Below, piece after piece: positions 1-9,746 of a DNA stretch of 64,000 bases (position 1 is the first letter of the stretch; every line of letters begins with the position of its first letter). The translations under genes were made by a program, and so were the position numbers. A model generated the notes under the pieces. That model saw only the letters and a list, made by a program, of their open reading frames with translations, was not told where the DNA came from and ran no database searches. The stretch lies in contig NZ_JBGFFE010000009.1 in NCBI RefSeq assembly GCF_041224415.1, positions 39,001 through 103,000 of the forward strand, read 5' to 3'. The DNA comes from Clostridium_B lapidicellarium. GTDB taxonomy: Bacteria; Bacillota; Clostridia; Clostridiales; Clostridiaceae.

Positions 1-1311
1 TTCAATAGAAGTCATGACTTCCTGCATATTAGACGTTATCTCATTTGATTTATCGGATATGGTTTTAATTTCGCCTTCAGATTCCCTAAATCTGTTATTT
101 ACATATTTGCTGGAATTTAGCGCAGCAAATCCTTCATCCTTTGCATATTTTATCATATATTTTATATTTTTCAGTGCTGAATTCAAATCAACCACGGTCT
201 GTCCAAATTCATCCCTGGACTTAATATCCATTTTATATGTAAGATTAAAATTTGAAAGTTCCCTGGCATATTTCCTTATATTCAAGAGAGGTTTTTTGAT
301 CTGACTTGCTATTATGATCCCCATTAAAATACCGGCCAGTATAAATATCAAAGTAGCTGCCGCCATCTTGTATTTGAGGGAATTCACAGAGTTCAATATC
401 TCATTTCTGTCAATCACAAGTCCCAGGTACCAATTTACACCGGATAAAGGCGAATAGGCAAGTAGAAGATCATTCCCCTTCTGTCTATAGTAATCGGAGC
501 CGCTTCTGCCCTGCACCATATTTTTTTCTATAGAAGCAAGTTTTTTCAGAGAACTGTCCTTCTGGGAATTCTTTATAGTATTGTCCTTATTCAAAACCAA
601 AGTCAAATTTTTATGTGCAACTTTAGTCCCATCTTTATTTATTATAAAACAGTATCCACTGTTTCCAATTTTCATACTTTGAACAAATTTATTCAATTCA
701 GACGTACTTATGTTTGAAAATAGTACACCTGTTGTCCTTCCGGCATTATTTTTTATAGGAACTGCCACGGATATTATTTCCTCTCCATTTACATTAAAAT
801 AGGGCCCGTCAATAGCCGGAGTGCCCTGGACAGCTTTTTTCAAATACCCTGTCCCAAGGTCCATTTTTGTTTTCTCTCCAGTTTGCATGTAGGCCATACC
901 GCTTAAATCCATGGCATACAAACCTGAATACCCAAGCTTGTTCGCCCTTTCCTGTAAAACAGGCACCTGAATTTCTGGATTCATGGATTTTATTTCACTT
1001 CTAGCCGCTATCTCCGTCATAGAACGAACTTGCTGCTGCAAAATGGAGCTTAAAAGTTTGGAGGACTCCCGGGCTTTGTCCTGCAGCGAGGAATTTATAT
1101 TTTTTTCCATGGCAGTATAAAAAGTATAATATGACAGCATTCCAAAAAAACCGCAGATAAATACTACCAGTATTCCAATTTCAAGAATTATTTTCACTAC
1201 GACGCTGTCCATGCTGATTAAATTACTGTCCACTTTTTTCTTTAAAAGGGAGCTTGTTTTTTTCCTAAAATTATCAAATATACGTAAGAAATTCAAAATT
1301 GTTTTTTTCAT
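1..1311 (-). CDS. Methyl-accepting chemotaxis protein, C-terminus outside window
   Basis: Membrane chemoreceptor that signals to CheA. Read from the ATG at 1311, preceded by GGAGGA. A short basic N-terminus leads into a first membrane helix (about residues 35-60), then a large extracellular region of dCache type with the family-typical stretches GYSGLYAMD and GYCFIINKDG, a second membrane helix near residues 315-335 and a HAMP segment. The cytoplasmic methylation and CheA-contact hairpin begins (TISDKSNEITSNMQEV) but is cut by the window edge. The ligand cannot be told. The next gene downstream in reading direction lies outside the window; the EAL gene is immediately upstream with a 15-bp gap, so the two may be co-transcribed. 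Confidence 0.9.
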   Translation of the reverse strand, partial: MKKTILNFLRIFDNFRKKTSSLLKKKVDSNLISMDSVVVKIILEIGILVVFICGFFGMLSYYTFYTAMEKNINSSLQDKARESSKLLSSILQQQVRSMTEIAARSEIKSMNPEIQVPVLQERANKLGYSGLYAMDLSGMAYMQTGEKTKMDLGTGYLKKAVQGTPAIDGPYFNVNGEEIISVAVPIKNNAGRTTGVLFSNISTSELNKFVQSMKIGNSGYCFIINKDGTKVAHKNLTLVLNKDNTIKNSQKDSSLKKLASIEKNMVQGRSGSDYYRQKGNDLLLAYSPLSGVNWYLGLVIDRNEILNSVNSLKYKMAAATLIFILAGILMGIIIASQIKKPLLNIRKYARELSNFNLTYKMDIKSRDEFGQTVVDLNSALKNIKYMIKYAKDEGFAALNSSKYVNNRFRESEGEIKTISDKSNEITSNMQEVMTSIE

Positions 1312-1326
1312 GACATTTCCTCCAAC

Positions 1327-3096
1327 TTATTTATTTGAATTGATATCACATATAACATAACTGCTGCCCCTGTTCTTCTTGGCTTTTTTCTTGATCTTAC
1401 TCATGCAGACTCCAATATCGTCAACTCTTTCAAATTTGCTGAAATTTCCATACATACACCCGAGGGCTATGGACGTAAGTGGAAAGATATCCTTATTGCC
1501 CTTTCTATCGAAAGATTCGATGTATCCATTTGTTTTATCCTTTTCATTAAAAAAATCAAGCACTTTCCTGTTGAATTTTGAAATTATCTTTTTGCACAAA
1601 CCGCGCCCCTTATCAATATCATTTTCAAGCACACATACAAAATCGTCCCCACCTATGTGCCCTACAAAACCATTGTACATGGAACATCTGCTTACCTGTT
1701 CCTCTATGATTTCCGCAGTAAGCTTCAATACTTTATCCCCGTTTTCAAAGCCGTAAGTATCATTGTATATTTTAAAATTGTTCAAATCTGCGTATATGAC
1801 AAAAAAATCATTGTGAGAATGTATTACATTGTCGAGAACCTTATTTATAATTTCATTTCCGGGAAGCCCGGTCAATGGATTGAGATTCCTGGCATGTTTC
1901 TTTTCAAACTCCAGAGTGTATTCAAGAAGATCCTTTATGGTTACAATTCCATAATACTTGTTGTTTTTTGTAACTATGACATAATCGTATATTTTCTTGT
2001 AATCCCTGGCCATTGCAATTTTGGACACCTCGCTTATAGATGTGTTATAGTCCACTATGGTCGGGTTGGCATCCATCACCAAAGACACGGGGCGTTTGAG
2101 AAACACCGAAATTCCATACTGCGTGGCAAGCACGTAGTCCAGGTTATGCTGCATCATAAGTCCGAGGGGATAGCCGCCATTTGTAATACAAACTCCCGTT
2201 ATATTATAGGTATCAAAAAATCTCTTTACATCTTTAGCAGAAGTTACAGAAGGAAAATCAGGGTTTTGCTTTGCTATATCTCCAATGCAGTTTTTTTCAA
2301 ACTGAAACCTGTTTGTCTTCATTTTATTGTATTTTATTATGGTTGCCCTCACATTCTCAGAAATATCGAGAAAAGTTCCCGAAGGCCTCTGCAGAAAATA
2401 TCCCTGACCTGAGCAAACTCCCAGTTCTATGAGTTTTGCAAGTTCGTTTTCAGTTTCAATCCCCTCGGCTATGATGTTCATGTTTGTAGATTTCCCCAGC
2501 ATCACAAATGTTTTTACAAGCTTCTGTTTAAAGCTGTCTTTATCTATATCTTTTATAAAGGAAATATCAATTTTAATATAATGAGGTCTGGTTTCCATAA
2601 TGGTTTTTAGTCCGGAATAACCTGTACCCATATCATCAATGGCAATTTTATAACCTTGATTTACATAATTGTCAAGTGCTTTTCTAAAATCCTCATAATC
2701 TTCTATAGCTGTTTTTTCCGTGATCTCAAATATAATCGTGTCCGGAGAAATATTATTTCTCTCCAGGAAATCCTTCGTGAAGCCGCTTTTAAAATTTTCG
2801 TTTTTGAATATCTTAGGATCTACATTTATAAACAGGAGCTTGTTTTTATCTATCTTATTTGCCTTTTCAATTGCCTTTTTCCTGCACAAGAGCTCTAGCT
2901 CCCATGTTTTTCCAAAAATCTCTGCCGCATGAAAAAGTTTTACAGGCAGGTGCAGCGGTGAATCTTCAGGTCCTCTGCTGAGTGCTTCATATCCAACTAT
3001 AGATGCATCCCTCAGAGATACAATGGGTTGAAACACCGTAGTAATGTCCTTTGCATCCAGTATTTTATTTAATTCTTTCTCATCTTTTGATTCCAT
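1327..3096 (-). CDS. EAL-CBS-GGDEF c-di-GMP turnover protein
   Basis: Probable c-di-GMP phosphodiesterase with regulatory domains, cytoplasmic, 589 aa. An EAL domain (about residues 10-255) keeps the catalytic set: YEAL, INVDP, FEITE, DDMGTGYS, IKID and EGIE. It is followed by a CBS pair (about 285-395) that may sense a nucleotide, and a C-terminal GGDEF domain (about 405-570) whose motif is GGDDF, so cyclase activity is doubtful. The ATG at 3096 is chosen over an in-frame ATG at 3114 because AGAGGTG lies at proper distance before it. It lies just upstream of a chemoreceptor gene on the same strand, so a joint role in motility or surface behaviour is plausible but inferred. Confidence 0.9.
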   Translation of the reverse strand: MESKDEKELNKILDAKDITTVFQPIVSLRDASIVGYEALSRGPEDSPLHLPVKLFHAAEIFGKTWELELLCRKKAIEKANKIDKNKLLFINVDPKIFKNENFKSGFTKDFLERNNISPDTIIFEITEKTAIEDYEDFRKALDNYVNQGYKIAIDDMGTGYSGLKTIMETRPHYIKIDISFIKDIDKDSFKQKLVKTFVMLGKSTNMNIIAEGIETENELAKLIELGVCSGQGYFLQRPSGTFLDISENVRATIIKYNKMKTNRFQFEKNCIGDIAKQNPDFPSVTSAKDVKRFFDTYNITGVCITNGGYPLGLMMQHNLDYVLATQYGISVFLKRPVSLVMDANPTIVDYNTSISEVSKIAMARDYKKIYDYVIVTKNNKYYGIVTIKDLLEYTLEFEKKHARNLNPLTGLPGNEIINKVLDNVIHSHNDFFVIYADLNNFKIYNDTYGFENGDKVLKLTAEIIEEQVSRCSMYNGFVGHIGGDDFVCVLENDIDKGRGLCKKIISKFNRKVLDFFNEKDKTNGYIESFDRKGNKDIFPLTSIALGCMYGNFSKFERVDDIGVCMSKIKKKAKKNRGSSYVICDINSNK

Positions 3097-3186
3097 ATAT
3101 TTCACCTCTTGCATTCTATTACTAACGAAATTATATATTTACTTTGTTAATTGCATGATAATCTTATGTTTTAAGCCCGGTCCTTG

Positions 3187-3247
3187 AAAAAAAAAGCTAC
3201 GGTACAGAAATTTCACAATTAAAGTAAAAGTTCTGTTTTCCCGTAAC
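3187..3247 (-). terminator. Rho-independent terminator after the phosphatase gene
   Basis: On the minus strand GTTACGG and CCGTAGC arms (with further AACAGAA/TTTCTGT pairing) form a long hairpin followed by a run of nine T. It starts 27 bp past the stop of the phosphatase gene and separates it from the EAL gene. Confidence 0.8.
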
Positions 3248-3273
3248 TTCACAAGTTTATATCTGTCTGTCTG

Positions 3274-5532
3274 CTATTGCAAAAGCTCATTGGCAGTATT
3301 CTGCGGAATGGATGCCTCTCCTCCAAGAATTGTAATCTGGCCAACTCCATTCAACTTTTTCTGAATATAATTTTTAGTATTGCTCAAGTCCGATCCTCCA
3401 ACAAGTACAATAGGAGCATTTTTCTCACCTGCTGCCGCAGATCCTGAAAGTGCATCTGCAAAATCATTTCCTGAAGCCAGGTAGATATTCGACATATCAT
3501 ATTTTCCGTCAAATTTATCAAGCACTGCAAGATTCGTAGAATATCTGTCGGTTCCGGATATCCTCTCAGCTCCGAGACCGCTGACTATGCTGTCGTCTAC
3601 TACACCCTCTCCGCCAATTACATAAGGTGTGCTTGAATTGTCCTTGACATATTCAAGTATGTCGCTGCTTAGCTCTTTTCCATTGGTAAGAAGTATTGGA
3701 CTTCCTGACAGTGACGCATATGAAGACACGGAAAGTCCGTCTGCAAATCCCTCTCCTGAAGCTATAAATACCTGCTTAGGACTCCCTATCTGCTTTGCAA
3801 CTGCAAGCGAAGTTGCATATCTGTCATTGCCGCTTATTCTCTTAACTACCAATTTCATATTTCTCAATGAATTTTCTATTGAATCGGAAACTACTCCAGT
3901 ACCTCCGATTATATAAACAGTCCTAACTTTCAGTCTTGAAAGCTCTGCTTTTGTACTGTCACTTAAAGTATCATTCGAAGTCAAAAGTATAGGTGCATTT
4001 TTCGACTTTGCAAAAGGAGCCGCACTCAGCGCATCTGCAAAAGATTGACCTGAAACCAATACAGCCGCCCCTGCTTCATCCCAGTTATTCTGTGATATTT
4101 TAGCTGCAGTCTCATACCTGTCCTGTCCTGCTATCCTCGATACATTTTTGTGAGAATTTGTCTTATTTATAGTATAGCTGTCTATAGAAGTCATATTATC
4201 AGTCCTGTACGTGGATATCGTAAAACTCTTATCCGTCACACTTATATTGGAAAATGTAGGAACTTTGTCCTGTTCTTTCTTAGCCTCGTAGTAATTGTTG
4301 TAATTTGGCTCCTGAATCTCATAATACTTACTTCCACTGGCCGAATTGGCAGTTATATAGAGCACACCATTTGGATCAGTAACACTGGTATCATCTTTTC
4401 CGCTTACTGCCTGATCATTTTCCATCTGGTAAGATCTGGTATAGCAATGATCATGTCCATCTAAAACTACATCTACTCCAAGCTCCTGAAATACCTGTGG
4501 ATGTGTTACCCTTCTAGCTGCTATATCGGCATCAGTTTCATGGTTTGCAGAACTGTATATGGAATGATGCATGCCCACTACTCTCCATTTGGCATCCGGA
4601 TTTGCAGCTATGGCCTGCTGCATAAACTCCTTATGATCTTCTGCATTTATATCATTGCTGTTGAGCATCATAAAAAGTGTATTCCCATATACAAAATAAT
4701 AGTCATTTCCTGTCGTTCCATTACTGTTGTCAGATTCATAGCCGTTATTCGTAAAAATGCCGTACTTATCAGACATATTTGGAGAATTGAAATGTGTAAT
4801 ATGCCCTACTCCATATCCTTCATGATTTCCGGGAATTGCGGCAACGGGAATATTTTTTATCTGTTCCGGTTTGAAGTATCCGTCATATTCCAGTTCATTC
4901 GTCTGTCCATTGAGTTCTTTGCCGTTGTTGACCTGATCTCCTATGGACAGTATAAAACTGCTTGTAGGAAATTTATCTGTTACCTTTTTAACAGAATCAA
5001 CCCATCCTGTTGTATCTTTATTTATATCACCGCCTGCACCAATTTGCGGATCTCCTGCAAAAAGGAAACTAAAACCGCTGGATATATTCTGCGTAGTGTA
5101 ATTATTGACAGAACTCCACGTAGTACCATCACCTACACGATATACATATTCGGTAGCCTGTTTCAAATCTGTAACTGTAACTTTATTGGAAACATAGCCG
5201 TCATTTCCATCGGATTTGCTTCCTTTGAACGACTTAGCTTTGCTTTCCGGGAATTCACTTCCTGTCATATCGGATTTCAATGCAATCTGTACTTCAGGAT
5301 CCGATGTCTTATTATTGGAATACCAGGTGAAATCAACCTGTGATACATCTTTACCTGGTGCAAAAGTTATATCCTTGATATTGGCAGAGGTTTCCCCTTC
5401 AGAGGTAATTGATTGATTTGTTGTAGTATTCTCACCTGTAGCCGCATTAGCAGACATTGGTATTGCAGTACCTGCAAACACAAGTGAGCAGCAGAGTAAA
5501 AATAATGCTGTCTTTTTTAAATAATGTTTCAT
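3274..5532 (-). CDS. Secreted purple acid phosphatase-like metallophosphoesterase with three CWB2 cell-wall repeats
   Basis: Surface-anchored phosphoesterase, probably scavenging phosphate, 752 aa. A signal peptide (residues 1-31, cut after ANA) is followed by a fibronectin-like purple-acid-phosphatase N domain, then a calcineurin-like catalytic domain with the metal motifs FAGDPQ, IGDQVNNG, GNHE, MHHS and DGHDHCY. The C-terminal third holds three tandem CWB2 repeats (each opening with RI[AS]G.DRY), which attach clostridial proteins to wall polymers. The start is the ATG at 5532, with an AGGGGGAG site. A Pho-box-like array lies upstream at 5721-5748. The 5' end sits inside a 90-bp duplication with an N, so the promoter distance may be misassembled. 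Confidence 0.92.
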   Translation of the reverse strand: MKHYLKKTALFLLCCSLVFAGTAIPMSANAATGENTTTNQSITSEGETSANIKDITFAPGKDVSQVDFTWYSNNKTSDPEVQIALKSDMTGSEFPESKAKSFKGSKSDGNDGYVSNKVTVTDLKQATEYVYRVGDGTTWSSVNNYTTQNISSGFSFLFAGDPQIGAGGDINKDTTGWVDSVKKVTDKFPTSSFILSIGDQVNNGKELNGQTNELEYDGYFKPEQIKNIPVAAIPGNHEGYGVGHITHFNSPNMSDKYGIFTNNGYESDNSNGTTGNDYYFVYGNTLFMMLNSNDINAEDHKEFMQQAIAANPDAKWRVVGMHHSIYSSANHETDADIAARRVTHPQVFQELGVDVVLDGHDHCYTRSYQMENDQAVSGKDDTSVTDPNGVLYITANSASGSKYYEIQEPNYNNYYEAKKEQDKVPTFSNISVTDKSFTISTYRTDNMTSIDSYTINKTNSHKNVSRIAGQDRYETAAKISQNNWDEAGAAVLVSGQSFADALSAAPFAKSKNAPILLTSNDTLSDSTKAELSRLKVRTVYIIGGTGVVSDSIENSLRNMKLVVKRISGNDRYATSLAVAKQIGSPKQVFIASGEGFADGLSVSSYASLSGSPILLTNGKELSSDILEYVKDNSSTPYVIGGEGVVDDSIVSGLGAERISGTDRYSTNLAVLDKFDGKYDMSNIYLASGNDFADALSGSAAAGEKNAPIVLVGGSDLSNTKNYIQKKLNGVGQITILGGEASIPQNTANELLQ

Positions 5533-5655
5533 GAAACTCCCCCTTATAGATATGTTATACGTTGNCAAACACAAGTGAGCAGCAGAGTAAAAATAATGCT
5601 GTCTTTTTTAAATAATGTTTCATGAAACTCCCCCTTATAGATATGTTATACGTTG
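5475..5655. repeat. 90-bp direct duplication around a single N (probable scaffold join)
   Basis: Bases 5475-5564 and 5566-5655 are identical over 90 bp and are separated only by the ambiguous base at 5565. The unit covers the signal-peptide codons, start codon and ribosome site of the phosphatase gene. Exact identity with one N between copies is what two overlapping contig ends leave when they are abutted but not merged. A true tandem duplication is possible but less likely. Confidence 0.85.
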
Positions 5656-5720
5656 CAGACCAATTCAATTTCCGTCCACCCCATACAGTTTTTATAGTAT
5701 CACCTTGTAAAATTTCTATC

Positions 5721-5748
5721 TGTCATGTTCATGTAAATTCAATGTAAA
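5721..5748 (-). promoter_or_regulatory. Pho-box-like direct repeats
   Basis: Read on the minus strand, TTTACA, TTTACA and ATGACA occur at an exact 11-bp period (5748-5743, 5737-5732, 5726-5721). PhoP of Firmicutes binds TTAACA-like hexamers at this spacing. They lie upstream of a secreted phosphatase, which fits phosphate-starvation control. A TATAAA-like -10 follows near 5690-5697. Confidence 0.65.
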
Positions 5749-5855
5749 ATAATCATAACATTTTTATATTTAACTTAAACTTTACACGATCTTTATGGTT
5801 TCATTCCAATTAAGCAATATAATGAATAGATACTAAAACATATGGAGGAACAGAC

Positions 5856-7019
5856 ATGACAAATTCTTCAAAAATATTTAAAATATTATTTTACATAGCT
5901 GCCATATTGGTATTTGGTATTTTTTTATATAGCTTCAACGTCAGCCATCCCGTAACCTATAACAGACAAAACGGCAAAGCTAACATAAAATATGAAAAAG
6001 CCCAGGTACTGGAAATAAAGAATAATTCTCTAAAACAATTCAACGAGTCCAAAAATATATATTTTGGAAGCCAGCAGGTAAGATTGAAAATCCTTTCAGG
6101 GGAACACAGAGGTGAAATAAAAAATGTCACAAATTATTTAAGTGACACCCATAACGTATATTTAAAAAAAGGCATGAAGGTCATAGTGGATATAGCTACT
6201 GCCGGAAACGGCTCTTACAATGTGACAGTTTATAATTACTACAGGGCACCGGTACAGTATATATTTATTTTAATATTCTTCGCCCTGCTGTGTATAGTGG
6301 GGGGAGAAAAAGGGTTCAAATCGGTCTTGGGACTTATATTTACTCTTTGCTGCGTCATATTTTTGTTTATTCCCATGCTTTACAGGGGATACTCTCCGGT
6401 TTTATCTGCCATAATCATGATAATCATAACCAGCTGTGTTTCACTTTTTTTGCTAAATGGCAAAAGTACAAAAACACTGTCTGCAATACTTGGAACACTG
6501 GCCGGAGTTATAATCGCAGGTATAATTGAAGTTATATTCGGGCACCTTGCACATTTGACAGGTCTAAACCTAACCCAGGTGGAAAGTCTGAACATGATCT
6601 CCAATGTATCCGGCATGAAGGTGTATGGACTTTTAACGGCAGGAATTTTAATAGCTTCCCTAGGAGCTGTGATGGACATCAGCATATCCATAGCATCTTC
6701 CGTACAGGAAATATATATGTCAAATCCTAAAATCAGCAGGAAAGAATTATTTGGATCAGGATTGAATGTAGGGAAAGATATGATGGGAACCATGGCAAAT
6801 ACACTTATCCTGGCCTTTGCTGGAGCTTCCCTGAGTATGCTTATAATAATTTACTCCTACAATTTAAGCTATAACCAGCTCATCAATATGGATATGGTAA
6901 GTCTTGAAATAATTCAAGGACTTACGGGAAGCATGACAGTAATTTTCACAGTTCCAATAGTGTCGTTTATTTCCGCACAGATCACCACGAGATTACACAA
7001 CAAATTTAATTCCATATAA
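5856..7019 (+). CDS. YibE/F-family membrane protein
   Basis: Polytopic membrane protein of the YibE/F family, 387 aa, function not established in the literature I know. A first membrane helix (residues 9-27) precedes an extracytoplasmic domain of about 100 residues, then about seven membrane helices, including the family's conserved run around GAVMDISISIASS and GKDMMGTMANTLILA. The start has GGAGG at good spacing. Its 3' end overlaps the convergent histidine kinase gene by 14 bp. A paralogue sits at 17085-18221. Confidence 0.85.
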   Translation: MTNSSKIFKILFYIAAILVFGIFLYSFNVSHPVTYNRQNGKANIKYEKAQVLEIKNNSLKQFNESKNIYFGSQQVRLKILSGEHRGEIKNVTNYLSDTHNVYLKKGMKVIVDIATAGNGSYNVTVYNYYRAPVQYIFILIFFALLCIVGGEKGFKSVLGLIFTLCCVIFLFIPMLYRGYSPVLSAIIMIIITSCVSLFLLNGKSTKTLSAILGTLAGVIIAGIIEVIFGHLAHLTGLNLTQVESLNMISNVSGMKVYGLLTAGILIASLGAVMDISISIASSVQEIYMSNPKISRKELFGSGLNVGKDMMGTMANTLILAFAGASLSMLIIIYSYNLSYNQLINMDMVSLEIIQGLTGSMTVIFTVPIVSFISAQITTRLHNKFNSI

Positions 7020-8376
7020 TATCCAAACTTGCAGTCACCCTGGTTCCCTTTCCAACTTTACTTTCAACGCTGATGGTTCCATTGTAGATATTCACAATTT
7101 GCACTGCAATAGACAATCCAAGACCGCTCCCTCCAATATCTTTGGATCTGGATTTATCCACACAGTAGAACCTGTCAAATATCTTGGGAATTTCATCCTC
7201 TGGAATTCCCACACCGGTGTCGGTTACAGATATGTTGACATATTCTCCGAATTTAACAGAGCTTATATCTATTTTCCCACGTTCCGGCGTAAATTTTATA
7301 CTATTGTCTATAAATATCCTGATCAATTGTTTTACAAGTTTGTAATCTGCAATAACCTGTATATTTTTACTGCTGTGATTTGATATGATGTGTTTTTTGT
7401 CGATAATTCTAGTTTCCCCGGCAACCTCATCTACCAGTTTATCAATATAGAAAACATCTTTTTCCACCTTCTGGGATCTGTTGTCACTGCGGGCCAAAAA
7501 GAGCAGCTTTTCTACCAGATCACCCATATTGTGCGACTCGGATTTAATGGCTTCAATGGATTTGTCAAGGGCTTTTTTGTCATTTTTCCCCCACCTATCC
7601 AAAAGGTTAGCATATCCCTGGATCACTGCTATAGGCGTCCTGAGTTCATGAGAAGCATCTGAAACAAACTGAGTCTGCCTTTTAAAAGATATCTGAAGTC
7701 TGTCTATCATATTATTCAAGGTATTTGCCAGCCTTTTGAGTTCATCGTTGGGTCCCTGCATATTTATTCTTTCTTTTAAATTGTTAATGCTTATTTCGTC
7801 CGCAGTTTTTGTTATATTATCAATGGGTCTCAACATTTTTTTGCTTATTATATATCCAAGCAAAATGGATAATGCTATCCCGGCCAGATCCGCCACGGCC
7901 ATGAAAAAAAGCAATATTTTCAAAAAATTATATTCATTGTCCATATCTTTGATTATCTGTACATACAATATCCCATAATTCCTGTCGGGCACCTTTGTAT
8001 TTAAATAGGCAAAATGTTTTTCCCGCTTTTCCACATATCTCGCTTCTCCATATGGCCCGGAAATTCTAAAATGATAATCGAATCTGCCGGACGTATTTAT
8101 CAATTTTCCATTTTTGTCCATTATTTTTATGAATATGTTTTCGTTGGGCATTATGTCAGAGAACAACCTGCTGCTGGACTTTTCATTCAGCTTCATCCTC
8201 TTCAGTATTATCTGGTTTATGTCTTCCAGACGTTTTGATGCCTGGGTATACATGTAATGTCTCACCCCATGCAGTACACAGGCATTTGATACTGCCAGCA
8301 TCACAGATAGCATAAATGCAAATATTACAGTTAGTTTTACCGATATTTTAGCATTTTTTATAATATTTAAATTCAT
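7006..8376 (-). CDS. Membrane sensor histidine kinase
   Basis: Sensor kinase of a two-component pair, 456 aa. Two membrane helices (about 10-32 and 152-178) bracket an extracellular domain of some 115 residues. A HAMP domain follows, then a dimerisation/phosphoacceptor segment with the phosphorylated His at about 243 (SHELRTP), then a HATPase with N, G1 (DTGVGIP), F and G2 (GGSGLGLSI) boxes. It starts 3 bp after the stop of the response regulator gene, so the two are translated from one mRNA. The signal is unknown. Confidence 0.93.
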   Translation of the reverse strand: MNLNIIKNAKISVKLTVIFAFMLSVMLAVSNACVLHGVRHYMYTQASKRLEDINQIILKRMKLNEKSSSRLFSDIMPNENIFIKIMDKNGKLINTSGRFDYHFRISGPYGEARYVEKREKHFAYLNTKVPDRNYGILYVQIIKDMDNEYNFLKILLFFMAVADLAGIALSILLGYIISKKMLRPIDNITKTADEISINNLKERINMQGPNDELKRLANTLNNMIDRLQISFKRQTQFVSDASHELRTPIAVIQGYANLLDRWGKNDKKALDKSIEAIKSESHNMGDLVEKLLFLARSDNRSQKVEKDVFYIDKLVDEVAGETRIIDKKHIISNHSSKNIQVIADYKLVKQLIRIFIDNSIKFTPERGKIDISSVKFGEYVNISVTDTGVGIPEDEIPKIFDRFYCVDKSRSKDIGGSGLGLSIAVQIVNIYNGTISVESKVGKGTRVTASLDIIWN

Positions 8377-8379
8377 AAC

Positions 8380-9060
8380 CTAGTCTCCCTTTATTACATA
8401 TCCAACTCCCCTTACAGTGATAATTAATTTTTTTTCAAATCCATCATCAATTTTACTTCTGAGATATCTTATGAATACACTGACCACATTGGTATTATCA
8501 AAATAATCATAGCCCCAGACCTTTTCTATCAGCTGATCCCGTGTTAAAACTATATTTTTATTTTCCAAAAGAGTTTTTAAGAGATCATATTCCTTTTTGG
8601 TAAGTTCAATACGTTTTCCGTCTCTCGTAACTTCATGTGTCCTGGTGTCCATTACGAGGCCATCCACTTTATACTTATAACCCCGTGATTTCTCTCCGCT
8701 GTCTCTTCTTATAACACGTATTCTGGCCAAAAGCTCCTCTATGGCAAAGGGTTTTGTAATATAATCATTGGCTCCTATGTCCAATCCCATTACCTTATCC
8801 ATCACATCATCTTTTGCAGTTATCATTATAATTGGAATTTTAGAAAATTTTCTCACCCTCCTGCACACTTCCATTCCATTCAATCCGGGCAGCATTATAT
8901 CGAGGAGTACCAGATCATAATTTCCCTCCTGTATCTTTTTTAATCCTTCTCTCCCATTATACTCGACATCAGTAGTATATCCCTCGTGATCAAGCTCCAT
9001 CTGCATAAACATGGACATTTTCTTTTCATCTTCTATTATAAGTATCTTATAGTTTTCCAA
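8380..9060 (-). CDS. OmpR/PhoB-family response regulator
   Basis: DNA-binding response regulator, 226 aa. The receiver domain (1-120) has the acidic pair ED at 10-11, phosphoacceptor Asp at about 54 (LLDIMLPG) and the T/K switch residues; the C-terminal winged helix (130-226) is of OmpR type. The start is a TTG at 9060 with GAGGTGG upstream. It leads the two-gene operon with the histidine kinase. Confidence 0.94.
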   Translation of the reverse strand: MENYKILIIEDEKKMSMFMQMELDHEGYTTDVEYNGREGLKKIQEGNYDLVLLDIMLPGLNGMEVCRRVRKFSKIPIIMITAKDDVMDKVMGLDIGANDYITKPFAIEELLARIRVIRRDSGEKSRGYKYKVDGLVMDTRTHEVTRDGKRIELTKKEYDLLKTLLENKNIVLTRDQLIEKVWGYDYFDNTNVVSVFIRYLRSKIDDGFEKKLIITVRGVGYVIKGD

Positions 9061-9095
9061 AAAACCACCTCAAACATCAATCATATATAAAATAA

Positions 9096-9734
9096 TCACT
9101 TGTCATCACCGTATAAAAATTTCCTGACTTTACAATAACTGCTCTCCTCGCCTATTGTCAGCAAAATATCATTTTCTTTGAATACGGCATAGGGTCCCGG
9201 GGAAAGAATCAAATCCCTCCCTCTCCTGATGCCTATTATAGTGGCATTTGTATTTTGCCAGAACCTGCTCTCAGAGATGGTTTTGCCGACAATTTCCAGT
9301 CCCTTGTAAACCTTGAATTCAAAGGGCATAAAGGGATTGGAGTTTATAAATCTATTGGAATAATCGGTAAATTCATTTATCTTTTTCCTGATTTCCTTTT
9401 CCAATTCATTTTTCTTCTTAAACAAATCCAGGATCTCTTTTTTTGACAGATTAAGGAAATCCATATTTCTAAATTTTTTTATAAATTTTAGACAATTATC
9501 TACGGATTTTATAGTAATCCCACTTCCCTTAGCCACTTCTACTATATCCATATCATTTAAAAGAATAATGGCCTTTCTTATAGTTTCGGGCGAAACGTTA
9601 TAATGGCTTGAAAGTGATGATCTCCCGTGAAGCCTGTCACCTACCGAAAGATCTCCAGTTATTATCCTGTTGGCTATATCTATAGCTATTTTTTGATATA
9701 TAGGTTTTACCGCATATTCTGATTCTACTGACAT
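9096..9734 (-). CDS. busR: BusR-like GntR-HTH/RCK_C repressor, probable c-di-AMP sensor
   Basis: Transcriptional repressor, 212 aa. An N-terminal GntR winged helix (about 5-70) is followed by a coiled helix rich in K and E and a C-terminal TrkA-C (RCK_C) domain. This order and length match BusR, which represses osmolyte uptake and binds c-di-AMP through RCK_C. The gene is divergent from an OpuC-type betaine importer, which supports the assignment. The ATG at 9734 is chosen; an in-frame GTG at 9794 would translate across the palindrome at 9747-9769 and lacks a ribosome site. Confidence 0.8.
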   Translation of the reverse strand: MSVESEYAVKPIYQKIAIDIANRIITGDLSVGDRLHGRSSLSSHYNVSPETIRKAIILLNDMDIVEVAKGSGITIKSVDNCLKFIKKFRNMDFLNLSKKEILDLFKKKNELEKEIRKKINEFTDYSNRFINSNPFMPFEFKVYKGLEIVGKTISESRFWQNTNATIIGIRRGRDLILSPGPYAVFKENDILLTIGEESSYCKVRKFLYGDDK

Positions 9735-9746
9735 ATTAAATCCTAT

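Noticed and set aside
1657..2412. A 251-codon plus-strand frame
   Set aside because: Opposite the EAL-CBS-GGDEF gene, with no domain and no ribosome site.
4501..5343. A 280-codon open frame on the plus strand
   Set aside because: It lies fully opposite the phosphatase gene, has cysteine- and isoleucine-rich nonsense composition and no ribosome site; a mirror of the real gene.
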